From Alphaproteobacteria bacterium (GTDB lineage Bacteria > Pseudomonadota > Alphaproteobacteria > Micropepsales > Micropepsaceae): a stretch of DNA of 64,000 nt. Location: positions 1 to 64,000 of the forward strand of contig JAGWZW010000004.1 of the NCBI GenBank assembly GCA_018971835.1. Direction: 5' to 3'. The notes under the pieces were generated by a model. The model saw only the letters and a program-made list of their open reading frames with translations. It searched no databases and was not told the DNA's origin. Each line of letters opens with the position of its first letter. Positions within the stretch are counted from its first letter, which is position 1. The translations under genes were made by a program, and so were the position numbers. This document shows, piece by piece, positions 25,859-34,985 of the stretch.

Positions 25859-26136
25859 CTAGGTGACCAGCGCGCCTTCCAGCGCAGAAATCGCAAAACG
25901 AGCAAGTTGTTGCGCGGCACCTGCGCTCACGCCGCCGCGGATCAACGCCTCCGATAAGATCTGTGTCCATGTTGCAAAGGCCTCGCGCCCCGCCTGGGCG
26001 ATGGATGACAACTCCGGTACCGTTTCGAGCAGCGTCGTGGTGATGGGGCAGCCGTCGCGAAAGCCGGATCTGGTCATCCAGCCGGCGAGCAACCCTGCAT
26101 AGGCGCCCGGCGCAACACGGGTACCATGACAAGAGC
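25859..26136 (-). pseudogene. TetR-family regulator, C-terminal remnant
   Basis: Only the ligand-binding half survives: the frame reads TRVAPGAYAGLLAGWMTRSG, then FRDGCPITTTLLETVPELS and FATWTQILSEALIRGG, up to TAG at 25859. The GCPI motif and following helices match the LmrA/YxaF-like TetR group. The DNA-binding N terminus is gone; upstream the frame runs into the terminus of an IS66-family element at 26137. The lost regulator may once have controlled the cytochrome b561/transporter genes or ilvD. Confidence 0.8.
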
Positions 26137-26370
26137 GTAAGCGTGAAGGCGGGGCCGTTCAGGCTTGGGCTGCGTAATTCCAGGGCATGAGAGCGTAGAG
26201 ATCATGGTTGGGCCAGCCCGCGGCGATACGCTCGAGCGTGGGCTTCGCCCACGCGTAAGGATCGACGCCATTGATCGTGGCCTTGGTCAGCGGGGTGGCG
26301 GTGATTGCCCATGCGCGGCCACCGCCATCCGATCCGGCGAAGAGTACATTCTTGCGCGTAATGGCCTGGA
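26137..26370 (-). mobile_element. IS66-family insertion sequence remnant (one end)
   Basis: The left boundary carries GTAAGCG (26137-26143), the hallmark terminal sequence of IS66 elements. Inside it, on the minus strand, lies the C-terminal part of the TnpC transposase: AITRKNVLFAGSDGGGRAWA, then TINGVDPYAW and LERIAAGWPNHDL, ending at TGA 26159. Upstream of AITRKN the sequence stops resembling transposase, just before the cytochrome b561 stop, so the rest was deleted. The element is inactive and marks a past insertion-deletion event. Confidence 0.85.
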
Positions 26371-26400
26371 TCCCCGTTTCCCATCGCCTGGCAACCCCGG

Positions 26401-26949
26401 TCAGATTCTCGCGGTGGCGCGCGCCATCCTGAGCAGCGCGCCGTCCTTCAGCACGAACTGGTGGAAGAGTGCCACGCCGGCGTGCCCGAAGGCTACGGCC
26501 ATCAGCAGGTGCGCCGACCATTTGTGGACTTCGATGAGGGTGCTCGACAGCGGCTTATATCCGGCAAGGACAGGCGCGATCGTGAACAGCCCGGCCAGCG
26601 GCCAGCCGCGCAGCAGAATGATGACGATCCCCAGGCCGATCAGCCACAGCACCAGCGCGTAGAGCAGGCCATGCACCGCGCGCGCTACGCGTTCGGCCAG
26701 CCCCTCGCCCAGCGGCGGCAGCACAAGGCCGCGTGTCGTCCGCCACCACAGCCGCGCCGCGATCACCGCAAAGAGCGCCAGGCCGAAGCCGAAATGCACC
26801 GTCCAGTAGATCATGCGGAGCGGCCGCTCCTGCTCCAGAAAAATCAGCGAAGCACTGGCCCATTGCAGCAGGATCATGGCCGCCGTCAGCCAATGCAGCG
26901 AGACTGTCACCCGGTCATATTGCCGGGGTGTCGAGTCGAGATTCGCCAT
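26401..26949 (-). CDS. Cytochrome b561-family membrane protein
   Basis: 182 residues with four membrane helices. Haem-ligand candidates are the His in RVTVSLHWLTAAM, TVHFGFGLAL, RAVHGLLYAL and EVHKWSAHLL. The C terminus HQFVLKDGALLRM is typical and intact, although the IS66 scar begins just downstream. ATG 26949 has AAGGGG upstream and lies 13 bases after the transporter stop, so it is the last gene of the receptor operon. It could feed electrons into the PepSY-reductase or dispose of them. Confidence 0.92.
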   Translation of the reverse strand: MANLDSTPRQYDRVTVSLHWLTAAMILLQWASASLIFLEQERPLRMIYWTVHFGFGLALFAVIAARLWWRTTRGLVLPPLGEGLAERVARAVHGLLYALVLWLIGLGIVIILLRGWPLAGLFTIAPVLAGYKPLSSTLIEVHKWSAHLLMAVAFGHAGVALFHQFVLKDGALLRMARATARI

Positions 26950-26962
26950 GCTCTGTTTCCCC

Positions 26963-28321
26963 TTACGGCATGACGTTGAAATGCGCCATCGCGATCAGCG
27001 CCAGCACCACGGTGATGGCTCCGCCGATACGGGTTCCGATCTGCACGAAAGGCATCAATTGCAGCCGTTCGGCGGCAGTCAGGATGGCGACATCGCCGGT
27101 GCCGCCCTGGCTGCAGCGGCTGGCGCTGACGATCGCCACGTCTATGGGATACATCTTGAGCAGCCGCCCGACATAAAAGCCGGTCGCGATCATCGCCGCC
27201 ACCGTGGCGAAGATGGTGATCAGATTGGGAACCGCGAGCGAGGACACCAGCTTGTCCCACGGCGTCATCGTCACACCGATGGCGAAGAGGAGCGGATAGG
27301 TCACCGCAACGGCAAAGAAGCGATAGACCACGAAGGCGCCGTGCTCCAGTTTCGGCGAGGCCAGGCGCAGCAGCTTGATCGCCACCACCGCGAACAGCAT
27401 CACCACCGGCGCCGGCCACCCCCAAAGGTGCTGGGTCAGCACACCGAAGAGATAGAATGTCACTGTCATCACCGCCGCGCCGGCCACCGTTGCGATATCC
27501 GGGGCCAGGGCGGGCTTCTCCTGCGCCATCACGGCGTCCATCGCTTCGCCCGGCTGCAGCCGCCCTTCACCCGTCAGATGCGGAAAGCGCTTGCCGAGAA
27601 AATTGAGCAAGCCGGAAAGAACGATGGCAACCAGGCTTCCCAGCATCACCGGCGGCAGCACCAGTGCCAGCACGCCGCCATGAACCGGATGCAGGATGGA
27701 ACCATAGCCGACGGACAACGGGATTGCGCCCTCTCCCACGCCGCCGGCCATGATCGGGACGACGACATAGAAGAAGGTGTGCGCCGCGCCCAAACCCAGA
27801 AGGGTTCCCACCAGCGTACCGACGGCACCGGCTACAATCGATCCGATCGCCAGCGGCACGAAGATCTTCAAAAATCCCGCGATCAAGACATGCCGGTCCA
27901 TCCCCAGGATCGAACCGACAATGATCGACGAGATAAACAGATATAGAAAATTGCTCGAACGCGTGAAGGCCGAGATCGAATCCACCACCGGCACCGGAAT
28001 GAAATGGGCGAAGGCGAGATAAGAGGGAATGAAGGTGGCAAAGATCGCCGCCGCACCGATATGCCTTAGCAGCGGCAGGCGCTTGCCCAGTTCGGCGCAG
28101 GCGAAGCCGCCGACCGCCAGGACCGCCATGTTCGTCAAGATGTCCGACGGCACATGCCCGTTGCGGACGAAGGCCGCAACCAACCCGAGAATGCCGACAA
28201 ACACCGGCAGCGGCACGATGCCGATCTTGAAATCGACCGCCTTCCACCACCAGCACAGAAGGACTCCGCCGGGAATTTTCTTCGAGGTATCCGGCTCGGT
28301 GAGCGTGGGATTTTCCAACAC
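26963..28321 (-). CDS. 2-hydroxycarboxylate (citrate/malate) transporter, 2HCT family
   Basis: 452 residues, about eleven hydrophobic segments in two halves. Both re-entrant GGxG loops are visible: IMAGGVGEGAIPLS and ASRCSQGGTGDVAILTA, as in CitS, CimH and MaeN. Those proteins move citrate, malate or lactate with Na+ or H+ or by exchange. The GTG start at 28321 has AGAGGA upstream. It lies 20 bases after the PepSY-reductase gene and 13 before cytochrome b561. Its place behind a TonB receptor suggests that a hydroxycarboxylate is co-imported with, or released from, an iron complex. Confidence 0.93.
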   Translation of the reverse strand: MLENPTLTEPDTSKKIPGGVLLCWWWKAVDFKIGIVPLPVFVGILGLVAAFVRNGHVPSDILTNMAVLAVGGFACAELGKRLPLLRHIGAAAIFATFIPSYLAFAHFIPVPVVDSISAFTRSSNFLYLFISSIIVGSILGMDRHVLIAGFLKIFVPLAIGSIVAGAVGTLVGTLLGLGAAHTFFYVVVPIMAGGVGEGAIPLSVGYGSILHPVHGGVLALVLPPVMLGSLVAIVLSGLLNFLGKRFPHLTGEGRLQPGEAMDAVMAQEKPALAPDIATVAGAAVMTVTFYLFGVLTQHLWGWPAPVVMLFAVVAIKLLRLASPKLEHGAFVVYRFFAVAVTYPLLFAIGVTMTPWDKLVSSLAVPNLITIFATVAAMIATGFYVGRLLKMYPIDVAIVSASRCSQGGTGDVAILTAAERLQLMPFVQIGTRIGGAITVVLALIAMAHFNVMP

Positions 28322-28341
28322 GGGAGTCCTCTACAATTAGC

Positions 28342-30402
28342 CTAAAGATCGAGAACCAGCAGCGGGCTGCGGGCTCTGGAACAACAGGGTGTGAATTGAT
28401 CATTCCTGGCGCGCTCTTCACCGGTCAGGAAAACGTCGTTGTGCTCGATTTCGCCTTCGATCACGCGCGTAACGCAGGTGCCGCACACGCCTTCGGAACA
28501 GGAAGTGGGAATCAGAATCCCCTGGCGGGCGAGAGCCACGACCGCAGTTTCGTCACGCTCGACGCGGATGGTCTGCCCCGTGCTGGCGATGCGGACGTCG
28601 AAGGCGGTGTCCCGCGCGCTGTCGTGCGCAGCGGCGGCAAAATATTCGCGATGGATCAAGGTTTCCGGCCAGCCGCGTGCCGCCGCCGCGGCGATGACTG
28701 CGTCCATGAAGCCGGCCGGGCCGCATATATAAAGATGGCTGTCCCGCGGCTCCGAATCAAGCAGGGCATCAATATCGAGACGCGTGCCTTCGTCGCTGAC
28801 ATGCAGCTGCGCGCGCCTGGCGAAGTCCGAGGCCGCGATGCGTTCCAGAAACGCCGCCTGGCCGCGCGAGCGCATGCAATAATGCAGGCGGAAATCGGCG
28901 CCGCCGTTTGCCAGCCGCTCCGCCATGCACAGGATCGGCGTGATGCCGATGCCACCGGCGATCAGCAGCGAACGCGCGGCCGAATGGGCCAGCGGAAAAT
29001 GGTTTCGCGGCACGCTGACCTCTACCAGATCGCCGGCCTTGAGCACCTCGTGCATCGCCTGCGAGCCGCCGCGCGAATCCGCACAGCGCAGCACGGCAAT
29101 CACGTAGCGGTGGGTGTCGTTCGGATCGTTGCACAGCGAATATTGCCGGGTCAGCCCGGGAAGGGGCGTCACGTCGATGTGCGAGCCGGCGCTGAACGGC
29201 GGCAAGCTGCGCCCGTCCGGGTGGGTGAATTCGAAGCTCGCGATGCTCTCGGCTTCCTTCATCTTGCGAACCAGGCGAAGCCTGAGCGTGGCAGCCGGCG
29301 GTGCCTTGCGGAATTTGCGCCTGAGCCAGACGCTTGCGCCGGAATAGACCTGCACGGGAATGCCCAGAACCGCGAGCAGCAGCAATAGTTGATAGCCCAG
29401 CCCGCCGACCAGGCCGGAATGCAGCGCCAGCAAATACAGGTAAACCTTCCGCCCCGCCGGCATGCCGGTGGCGTAGCGGCTGAGGCGAATCGTTTCTCCG
29501 TTATAGGCATTCAGATAGAGAAAGCTCTTGGCGTTTGCATGCGGCGCACCGCGTTGCAGGATCTCGACTTCCGCCACCGCGCTGGTCGCGGCTGGCCGAT
29601 AGAGCGAGGCCCAGGCGATATCGCCCACGCGCGCCTCGGCCAGCTGCCACAATTCCTGCAACGGCAGCGGCTTGCCATGCGCCGGGCGCGACAGCCCGGG
29701 CGGCGGCGCCGAGGCGACAGGCGAATTCGTGGCCCAGCCGATCAGATCGCGGAACGGCTGGAACGAAAGCGGCAGCGCCGTCAGCGTGATGAGCAGCAAC
29801 AGCAGGGCGCTGTAGAGCCCAACGACCTTGTGCAGGCTCAAGGTTCGGGCGCTACCGCGGCGGCGCCACTGGAAGGCCGCCGCATTTTTCCACTCGCCGC
29901 GCGTGCGCGGCCACCACAGCAGCAGACCGCCCACAATCAGCAGAACAAGAAAGACGGCGGTGATCAGCCCGCCGGTGATCTTGCCGCTCAGGTCATGCTC
30001 AGGGTTACCGATGAACCGGAAGCGGTGCAGCCAGTCGAGCGTTCCGAAAAATCCGGCGTAGTGGTTCTTGATGCCGAGTATCTCGGCGCTGCAGGGATTG
30101 AGATAGACATAGGTATCGTCGGCAAAGCGCACGGCGAGCGAGGCCGTCGGATCGGCGGTGATCTCGACGGCACGGAACTCCCCGTTCGGATAGGCCCGCT
30201 CGGCATCGCGCACAAGCCGATCGAGCGGCCGGGGCGCGTTGCACGCCGGAACGGCGAGCAAATGGCGATTGACGAACACATCCAGGTTCGGCCGCAGAAC
30301 CAGCCCGGCCCCCGTAATCGCAAACAAGGCGATCGCCAGCCCGAGGACAAGTCCGGACCAGGTATGAAGCCAGGAGAGCGACTCGCGGAACTGCAGTTTC
30401 AT
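28342..30402 (-). CDS. PepSY membrane protein fused to FAD/NAD(P) reductase and 2Fe-2S ferredoxin
   Basis: 686 residues. The N-terminal PepSY-TM part has helices near 10-36, 140-165, 190-215 and 330-355 with His residues facing them (LHTWSGL, LHRFRF, LHKVVGLYSALL, LHSGLVGGL). After residue 365 a ferredoxin reductase follows: FAD motif RQYSLC, NAD motif IAGGIGITPI, CGPAGFMDAV, then a plant-type 2Fe-2S domain (CSEGVCGTC, final Cys in FTPCC). The fusion could carry electrons from NADH across the membrane, as proposed for ferrisiderophore-reducing PepSY proteins. It lies between the receptor and the 2HCT transporter. Confidence 0.92.
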   Translation of the reverse strand: MKLQFRESLSWLHTWSGLVLGLAIALFAITGAGLVLRPNLDVFVNRHLLAVPACNAPRPLDRLVRDAERAYPNGEFRAVEITADPTASLAVRFADDTYVYLNPCSAEILGIKNHYAGFFGTLDWLHRFRFIGNPEHDLSGKITGGLITAVFLVLLIVGGLLLWWPRTRGEWKNAAAFQWRRRGSARTLSLHKVVGLYSALLLLLITLTALPLSFQPFRDLIGWATNSPVASAPPPGLSRPAHGKPLPLQELWQLAEARVGDIAWASLYRPAATSAVAEVEILQRGAPHANAKSFLYLNAYNGETIRLSRYATGMPAGRKVYLYLLALHSGLVGGLGYQLLLLLAVLGIPVQVYSGASVWLRRKFRKAPPAATLRLRLVRKMKEAESIASFEFTHPDGRSLPPFSAGSHIDVTPLPGLTRQYSLCNDPNDTHRYVIAVLRCADSRGGSQAMHEVLKAGDLVEVSVPRNHFPLAHSAARSLLIAGGIGITPILCMAERLANGGADFRLHYCMRSRGQAAFLERIAASDFARRAQLHVSDEGTRLDIDALLDSEPRDSHLYICGPAGFMDAVIAAAAARGWPETLIHREYFAAAAHDSARDTAFDVRIASTGQTIRVERDETAVVALARQGILIPTSCSEGVCGTCVTRVIEGEIEHNDVFLTGEERARNDQFTPCCSRARSPLLVLDL

Positions 30403-30535
30403 CGTCTCGTCTGCCGGGTGTTTCCCGATATCGTTGATAAGCGCCTCGCAGGACAGAAAACGTATCGCTGCAACCTGAAATGAACCTGTCGTCGAGCCAA
30501 ATCCCGAATACGGTTCAACGATATTCTGCCGAACA

Positions 30536-30558
30536 GGGCCCGCGACTGGCGCGGGCCC
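30536..30558. terminator. GC-rich hairpin between receptor and reductase genes
   Basis: GGGCCCGCG and CGCGGGCCC form a perfect 9-bp stem with a 5-base loop, starting 28 bases after the receptor stop on the minus strand. No T-run follows. It could attenuate transcription so that the outer-membrane receptor is made in excess over the downstream inner-membrane proteins. Confidence 0.55.
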
Positions 30559-30585
30559 ACATTGGCTGCTTGCTTGCCCGCCGGA

Positions 30586-32775
30586 CTAGAAATGCGCCGT
30601 CATGGCAACGGTGAAGGCTCGCGGCGTTCCGGGCATGATGGTGTACTGCCCCTGCGCACCGGCGCTGGCATAGTAGCGCTCGTCGAACAGGTTGGAGACC
30701 TTGAATGTCAGGTCGTACTGGTCGCCCAAGGCATAATAGAGCGCAGCATCCACCAGCGTGTAACCGGGCAGATCGAGCACCTTGGTCGATGTCGCGGTGG
30801 GCAGGGTGCCGTTGCGGTCGGAGATGTAGGTGACGCCCGCCCCCACGCCGAAGCCTGTCAGCGCGCCCGACGGAATGTCGTAGCGCGTCCAGAGATGGAA
30901 ATCGTGCGTCGGCACGTTGGAAAGCCGCGCACCCACCTGGTTGGCGATGTTGGTCGAGGTTACGGTGGCGTTGGTATAGGCGTAACCGGCGAGGATTTGC
31001 CAACTCGCCACGGGACGGACGTTCAACTCCACTTCCGCACCTTGCGAACGTTCCTTGCCGACCGGCTCGGAGCAGGTGCCGATGGCACATGCGAAGGTAT
31101 TCAGTACATTCGATTCGTCGATCTGAAAAAGCGCCATAGTCACGTTTGCGCGCTGGCCCCAGAAGGTATCCTTGGTGCCGACTTCGTACCCCCTGGCTTC
31201 CACCGGCGCGAAGTTGCTGTTGCCGTTGATATCCTGCGCCGACGAAGATTGCGGTACATAGGAGGTGCTGTAGCTGGCGTAGAAGGACAGATTGTCATTA
31301 GGCTGATAGATCACGCCGCCCATCGGCAGCCAGGCCTGGTTGGTGCTCTGCGTCGTGCTGTTGGCCGCGCCGGGCGTCAGCGTGAGCTGGGACTGGTACT
31401 GCGTGGCATAGCGCAGTCCGAACATGGCCTTGAGCTGCTTGGTGAAGGTCATCAGATCCGAAAAATAGACACCCTTCTCGACATAGTTGGTGATGCGATC
31501 ATTGAGCGGGCCGAGCGGATAGGCCGACAGGGGCAGTGCCGTCGAATAATCGGGGTTGATGAACGAGATGTCGGCCGTGAGCGGATTCGGTGCCTGGGGT
31601 GCATTGTAGAACTGCAGGCGTCCGAAATCGTCCACCTCTTCGCCGATCTGGGCGCCGACGATCATCTTGTTGGAGATGAAGCCCAGGTCGAACGGAACAG
31701 TGACATAGGTATCGCCGAAGTCATAATGCCGGTGGTTGAGCTGGCCGCGCGCGCGCCGCTCCAGGGTAGCATTGCCTTTCCAGAACTTGACGACGTCGAA
31801 GCCGCGCGCCGAGTCCTGATGGGTAACGTGGCGATAATGCACGGTCCACGAAATGCCATGCGAGAAATCGTGGGTGAAGGTGACCGTGGCGGTCTTGCCG
31901 GTTTCGCGCTGCCAGCCGTTCGGCTGGTTGTAGAGCGTCCAGATGTCCTGCACCTTGGTAATGTCGTTGTTGGGCGCCACCAGGTAGGTGTCGTAATCCG
32001 TCATGGTGTGACGGTATTCGAACTGCAGCAGTAGCTGCGTGTTGTCGTCGATGTTCCAGGTGAAGCTGGGTGCCAGATAGACCGGCCGCTCAAAGTCGTA
32101 GTCGCGGAAATGCTGGACGTAACCTACCTCGCCGATCACGCGATAGAGATACTTGCCTTCCTTGTCGAGCGGGCCGGTGACGTCGAAATCGGTATCGAGG
32201 CCCCATTTCTCGGCGGAGCGGCCCTCTTCACCCGTGCCGATGACCTTGAGTTCGCCGGCGAACTGGTCCTGGGGCTTCTTGGTAATCAGGTTGACGAAGC
32301 CACCCGGTTGCTCCTGGCCGTAAAGAATGGAGGCGGCGCCCTTGACCACTTCGACGTGATCGATGCCGATGGTGGGCGGCGAGCCGAAGCGCACGGTGAG
32401 GCCGGGCAGGCCGTCGGTCATGATGGCGTTGCGGTCGTTGCCGCCGGTCTGGAAGCCGCGGATCACCATGTCGTAGCCGGTGTTGCCCGCGCGTTCGATG
32501 CCGGTCATGTATTGATAAAGATCGGCGACATTGGTGGTTTCGATCGCTTTCATGAAGTCGCCGGTGTAGCTGGACACCGACAACGGCACGTCGCGCACCG
32601 GGATGTTGAGCTTGGTCGCAGAAATGGCGCCCTTCGAAACGAAGCCCGTCACGGTAACGGTTTCGATCTGGCTGCCGTTGTCGGATGTGGCGGCGTCCTG
32701 TGCCTGCGCCAGTTGCGTCAGGCCGAGCGAGGCCCCGACCATCACGGCCGAGAGTGCTGCAGTTCTGATTCTCAT
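30586..32775 (-). CDS. TonB-dependent siderophore-type receptor
   Basis: 729 residues. A signal peptide (MRIRTAALSAVMVGASLG) is followed by TonB-box-like IETVTVTGF, plug motifs PLSVSSYTGDFMKAIE, MVIRGFQTGG, VEVVKGAASILYGQEQPGG and VNLITKKP, and a barrel ending in VAMTAHF. The plug pattern belongs to the ferrichrome/ferric-siderophore receptor group. ATG 32775 has AGGAGGGGG upstream. It is the first gene of a four-gene operon behind a -24/-12 promoter and divergent from a DctBD-type system. Ferric-carboxylate is a plausible ligand from the neighbours, but unproven. Confidence 0.94.
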   Translation of the reverse strand: MRIRTAALSAVMVGASLGLTQLAQAQDAATSDNGSQIETVTVTGFVSKGAISATKLNIPVRDVPLSVSSYTGDFMKAIETTNVADLYQYMTGIERAGNTGYDMVIRGFQTGGNDRNAIMTDGLPGLTVRFGSPPTIGIDHVEVVKGAASILYGQEQPGGFVNLITKKPQDQFAGELKVIGTGEEGRSAEKWGLDTDFDVTGPLDKEGKYLYRVIGEVGYVQHFRDYDFERPVYLAPSFTWNIDDNTQLLLQFEYRHTMTDYDTYLVAPNNDITKVQDIWTLYNQPNGWQRETGKTATVTFTHDFSHGISWTVHYRHVTHQDSARGFDVVKFWKGNATLERRARGQLNHRHYDFGDTYVTVPFDLGFISNKMIVGAQIGEEVDDFGRLQFYNAPQAPNPLTADISFINPDYSTALPLSAYPLGPLNDRITNYVEKGVYFSDLMTFTKQLKAMFGLRYATQYQSQLTLTPGAANSTTQSTNQAWLPMGGVIYQPNDNLSFYASYSTSYVPQSSSAQDINGNSNFAPVEARGYEVGTKDTFWGQRANVTMALFQIDESNVLNTFACAIGTCSEPVGKERSQGAEVELNVRPVASWQILAGYAYTNATVTSTNIANQVGARLSNVPTHDFHLWTRYDIPSGALTGFGVGAGVTYISDRNGTLPTATSTKVLDLPGYTLVDAALYYALGDQYDLTFKVSNLFDERYYASAGAQGQYTIMPGTPRAFTVAMTAHF

Positions 32776-32881
32776 TTTCCCCCTCCTGGGCAATTTCGAT
32801 GCTGCAAATCAATCCAGCGCGCCTGCGACTGGCGGCCGGCTATAGGCCTGCCCGGTCACATACTTGCAAATAATTCCTAAT

Positions 32882-32897
32882 TGCAAAATGCTTCCCA
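32882..32897 (-). promoter_or_regulatory. Sigma-54 (-24/-12) promoter for the receptor operon
   Basis: The minus strand reads TGGGAAGCATTTTGCA, matching the sigma-54 consensus TGGCACG-N4-TTGCA in the invariant GG and GC and in their 10-base separation. Transcription would start near 32871, leaving a leader of about 95 bases before ATG 32775. The adjacent DctD-type activator is the natural partner. Confidence 0.7.
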
Positions 32898-33083
32898 CGG
32901 ACCTTTCGCTTCCTCCAGATCGCGCCGGCCGGCTCCCCGGCTGTGGTACAGGATCGTGCTACATGCCTGTCCAACGCGCTTATGCTGATGTGCCGAGCAA
33001 ATTTGGTGCCAATCGGAAAGATATTTTTAACTATTGATAATAAAGGGGAAATTTCAATCCCAGAGACTTCTTGATCGAAATTT

Positions 33084-33130
33084 GTGCGAATCATCGCCGC
33101 CCGGAATTGCCAACGTGCGAAATTCCGCAT
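33084..33130. promoter_or_regulatory. Tandem activator sites (two TGCG-N6-CGC dyads)
   Basis: GTGCGAATCATCGCC (33084-33098) and GTGCGAAATTCCGCAT (33115-33130) share TGCG-N6-CGC and are 31 bases apart, close to three helical turns. They lie roughly 190-250 bases upstream of the -24/-12 promoter and just before dctB, which suits an enhancer for a DctD-like protein that also controls its own operon. Confidence 0.55.
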
Positions 33131-33149
33131 AGCAATTTCGGGAGGAGGA

Positions 33150-34985
33150 ATGAATCTGGTGGGCAACGCATTTTCCGGCGCGAACCGGCGCTTTGCCGTG
33201 CAGTGGGCCGTCCTCGTCATCCTCGGGACTGCGGTGGCGTCCCTGGCGATCTGGCAGGCCGGGCGCCTGGGATTGAAAACGGCGCATCAGGCCCTGCGCG
33301 CCCAGGCAGCCAGCAGCGTGGCGCTCAACGCCGCGGTACTGCGCAGCGAGTTGGAAAAGCAGCGTTCGCTGCCGTTTGTGCTGTCGCAGGATCCGGACCT
33401 GCGCAACGCCTTGGCCAAGCCCACGAACGCCGGGATCACGGCACTCAACATCAAGCTCGAGCGGCTGGCCGCGGCGACCCATGCGGCCGTTATCTTTCTG
33501 CTCGACGACAAGGGCAACGCCGTGGCTGCCAGCAACTGGAACAGGCCGGCCAGCCCGGTTGGCAGCGATTACCGCTTCCGCTCCTATTTCCAGCACGCCA
33601 TCAAGCAAGGCGGCGCAGAGTATTTTGCGCTCGGCACCCTGACGCGGCAGCCCGGTTTGTATATCACCCGCCGCATTGGCCCGCCGGAAGCGCCGCTTGG
33701 CGTCATCGTCGTAAAGGTCCGCTTCGATCAGGTCGAAGCCGATTGGCGCCGTTCGGATTCCTACGTCTATGTCACCGATCCGCAAGGCATCGTCATCATC
33801 TCAAGCGTGGCCGACTGGCATTTCATGCGCAACGTTCCGATGAATGCCAGGGAAGCGCGCGCCATCCGCGCCAGCCGCCAGTTCGGCAAGGCGCCGCTCG
33901 ATCCCCTGCCCGTCCGCGTGGCCCAGCGCAGCAACTCGCAAGGCGATCTGGTTCGTATGGCCGGTCGCGGCCTGTTCCTGGCAGAGGACGCCGGCATTGC
34001 CACCACGCCGTGGCGCTTGCATGTGCTGGTGGCGGCACAGAGTGCCATGAACAGCGAGGCGCGCAGCGCGCGCTCCACTGCCATGCTGGCGCTGATGCCG
34101 CTGCTGGCGTTGGGCGGCATCCTGCTCTACCGGCGCCAGCGCGCCGAGCGGCGCGCCGCCGAGGCGATCGCCACGCGCGCCGAACTGGAGCACCGCGTCG
34201 AAATCCGCACCGCCGAATTGCGCGCCATAAACAGCCAGCTCAGTGCCGAAATGGACGAACGGCAGAAAGCAGAGGGCAGGCTGCAGACCACGCGGGACGA
34301 ACTTGTGCAGGCCAATCGCCTGGCGCTGCTCGGCCAGGTCACCGCCGGAGTGGCGCACGAAGTCAACCAGCCGGTGGCCGCCATCAGAAGCTATGCCGAT
34401 AATGCCGCCGTCCTGCTGACACGCGGCCAGACCGAAGCCGTCCGCCAGAACCTGGCCACCATTGCCGGCCTCACCGCCCGCATCGGAGACATTACCCAGG
34501 AGCTGCGCAACTTTTCGCGCAAGGGAGGCGACCAGACCGGCCCCACCAGCCTTGTCGAAGTCATTGACGGCGCGCTTCTGCTCCTCGCCGGGAAAATCCG
34601 CGATCAGGGCATCGCCGTCATCGTCGAACGGCCACCGGCGTCGCTCTGCGCTTCGGGCAAGCTGATCCGGCTTGAGCAGGTGCTGGTCAATCTGCTGCAA
34701 AATGCCCTCGAGGCGCTGGAGGGCCGCAGCGGCGCGGAAGTCCGCATCGGCACCAGCTGTTGCGGCGACGGCGTGCAACTCACTGTCGCCGACAACGGCC
34801 CCGGAATCCCCGACAGCGTTGCCGCCGACCTGTTCACGCCGTTCACAACAAGCAAGCCGCGGGGCCTCGGCCTGGGCCTGGTGATCTGCCAGGACATCGT
34901 CACCGAACTGGGCGGAAGGCTGGAGCTGACCCGCACCGGCGCGGACGGAACGCTTTTCACCATTCACCTCAGGAGAGCCCTGTGA
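33150..34985 (+). CDS. DctB-type sensor histidine kinase
   Basis: 611 residues. Membrane helices at about 16-36 and 309-327 flank a periplasmic double-PDC sensor region (for example [20 protein letters not shown]), as in DctB for C4-dicarboxylates. A coiled-coil linker follows, then the H-box with His 403 ([19 protein letters not shown]), an N-box ([10 protein letters not shown]) and G-boxes ([16 protein letters not shown]). ATG 33150 lies right after GGAGGAGGA. Its TGA overlaps the regulator's GTG by four bases. It should phosphorylate the adjacent response regulator; the ligand is probably a small carboxylate. Confidence 0.92.
   Translation: MNLVGNAFSGANRRFAVQWAVLVILGTAVASLAIWQAGRLGLKTAHQALRAQAASSVALNAAVLRSELEKQRSLPFVLSQDPDLRNALAKPTNAGITALNIKLERLAAATHAAVIFLLDDKGNAVAASNWNRPASPVGSDYRFRSYFQHAIKQGGAEYFALGTLTRQPGLYITRRIGPPEAPLGVIVVKVRFDQVEADWRRSDSYVYVTDPQGIVIISSVADWHFMRNVPMNAREARAIRASRQFGKAPLDPLPVRVAQRSNSQGDLVRMAGRGLFLAEDAGIATTPWRLHVLVAAQSAMNSEARSARSTAMLALMPLLALGGILLYRRQRAERRAAEAIATRAELEHRVEIRTAELRAINSQLSAEMDERQKAEGRLQTTRDELVQANRLALLGQVTAGVAHEVNQPVAAIRSYADNAAVLLTRGQTEAVRQNLATIAGLTARIGDITQELRNFSRKGGDQTGPTSLVEVIDGALLLLAGKIRDQGIAVIVERPPASLCASGKLIRLEQVLVNLLQNALEALEGRSGAEVRIGTSCCGDGVQLTVADNGPGIPDSVAADLFTPFTTSKPRGLGLGLVICQDIVTELGGRLELTRTGADGTLFTIHLRRAL

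Noticed and set aside
28396-30483. Two long plus-strand frames (330 and 364 residues)
   Set aside because: Antisense to the PepSY-reductase fusion, which has intact motifs; the antisense products have no family features.
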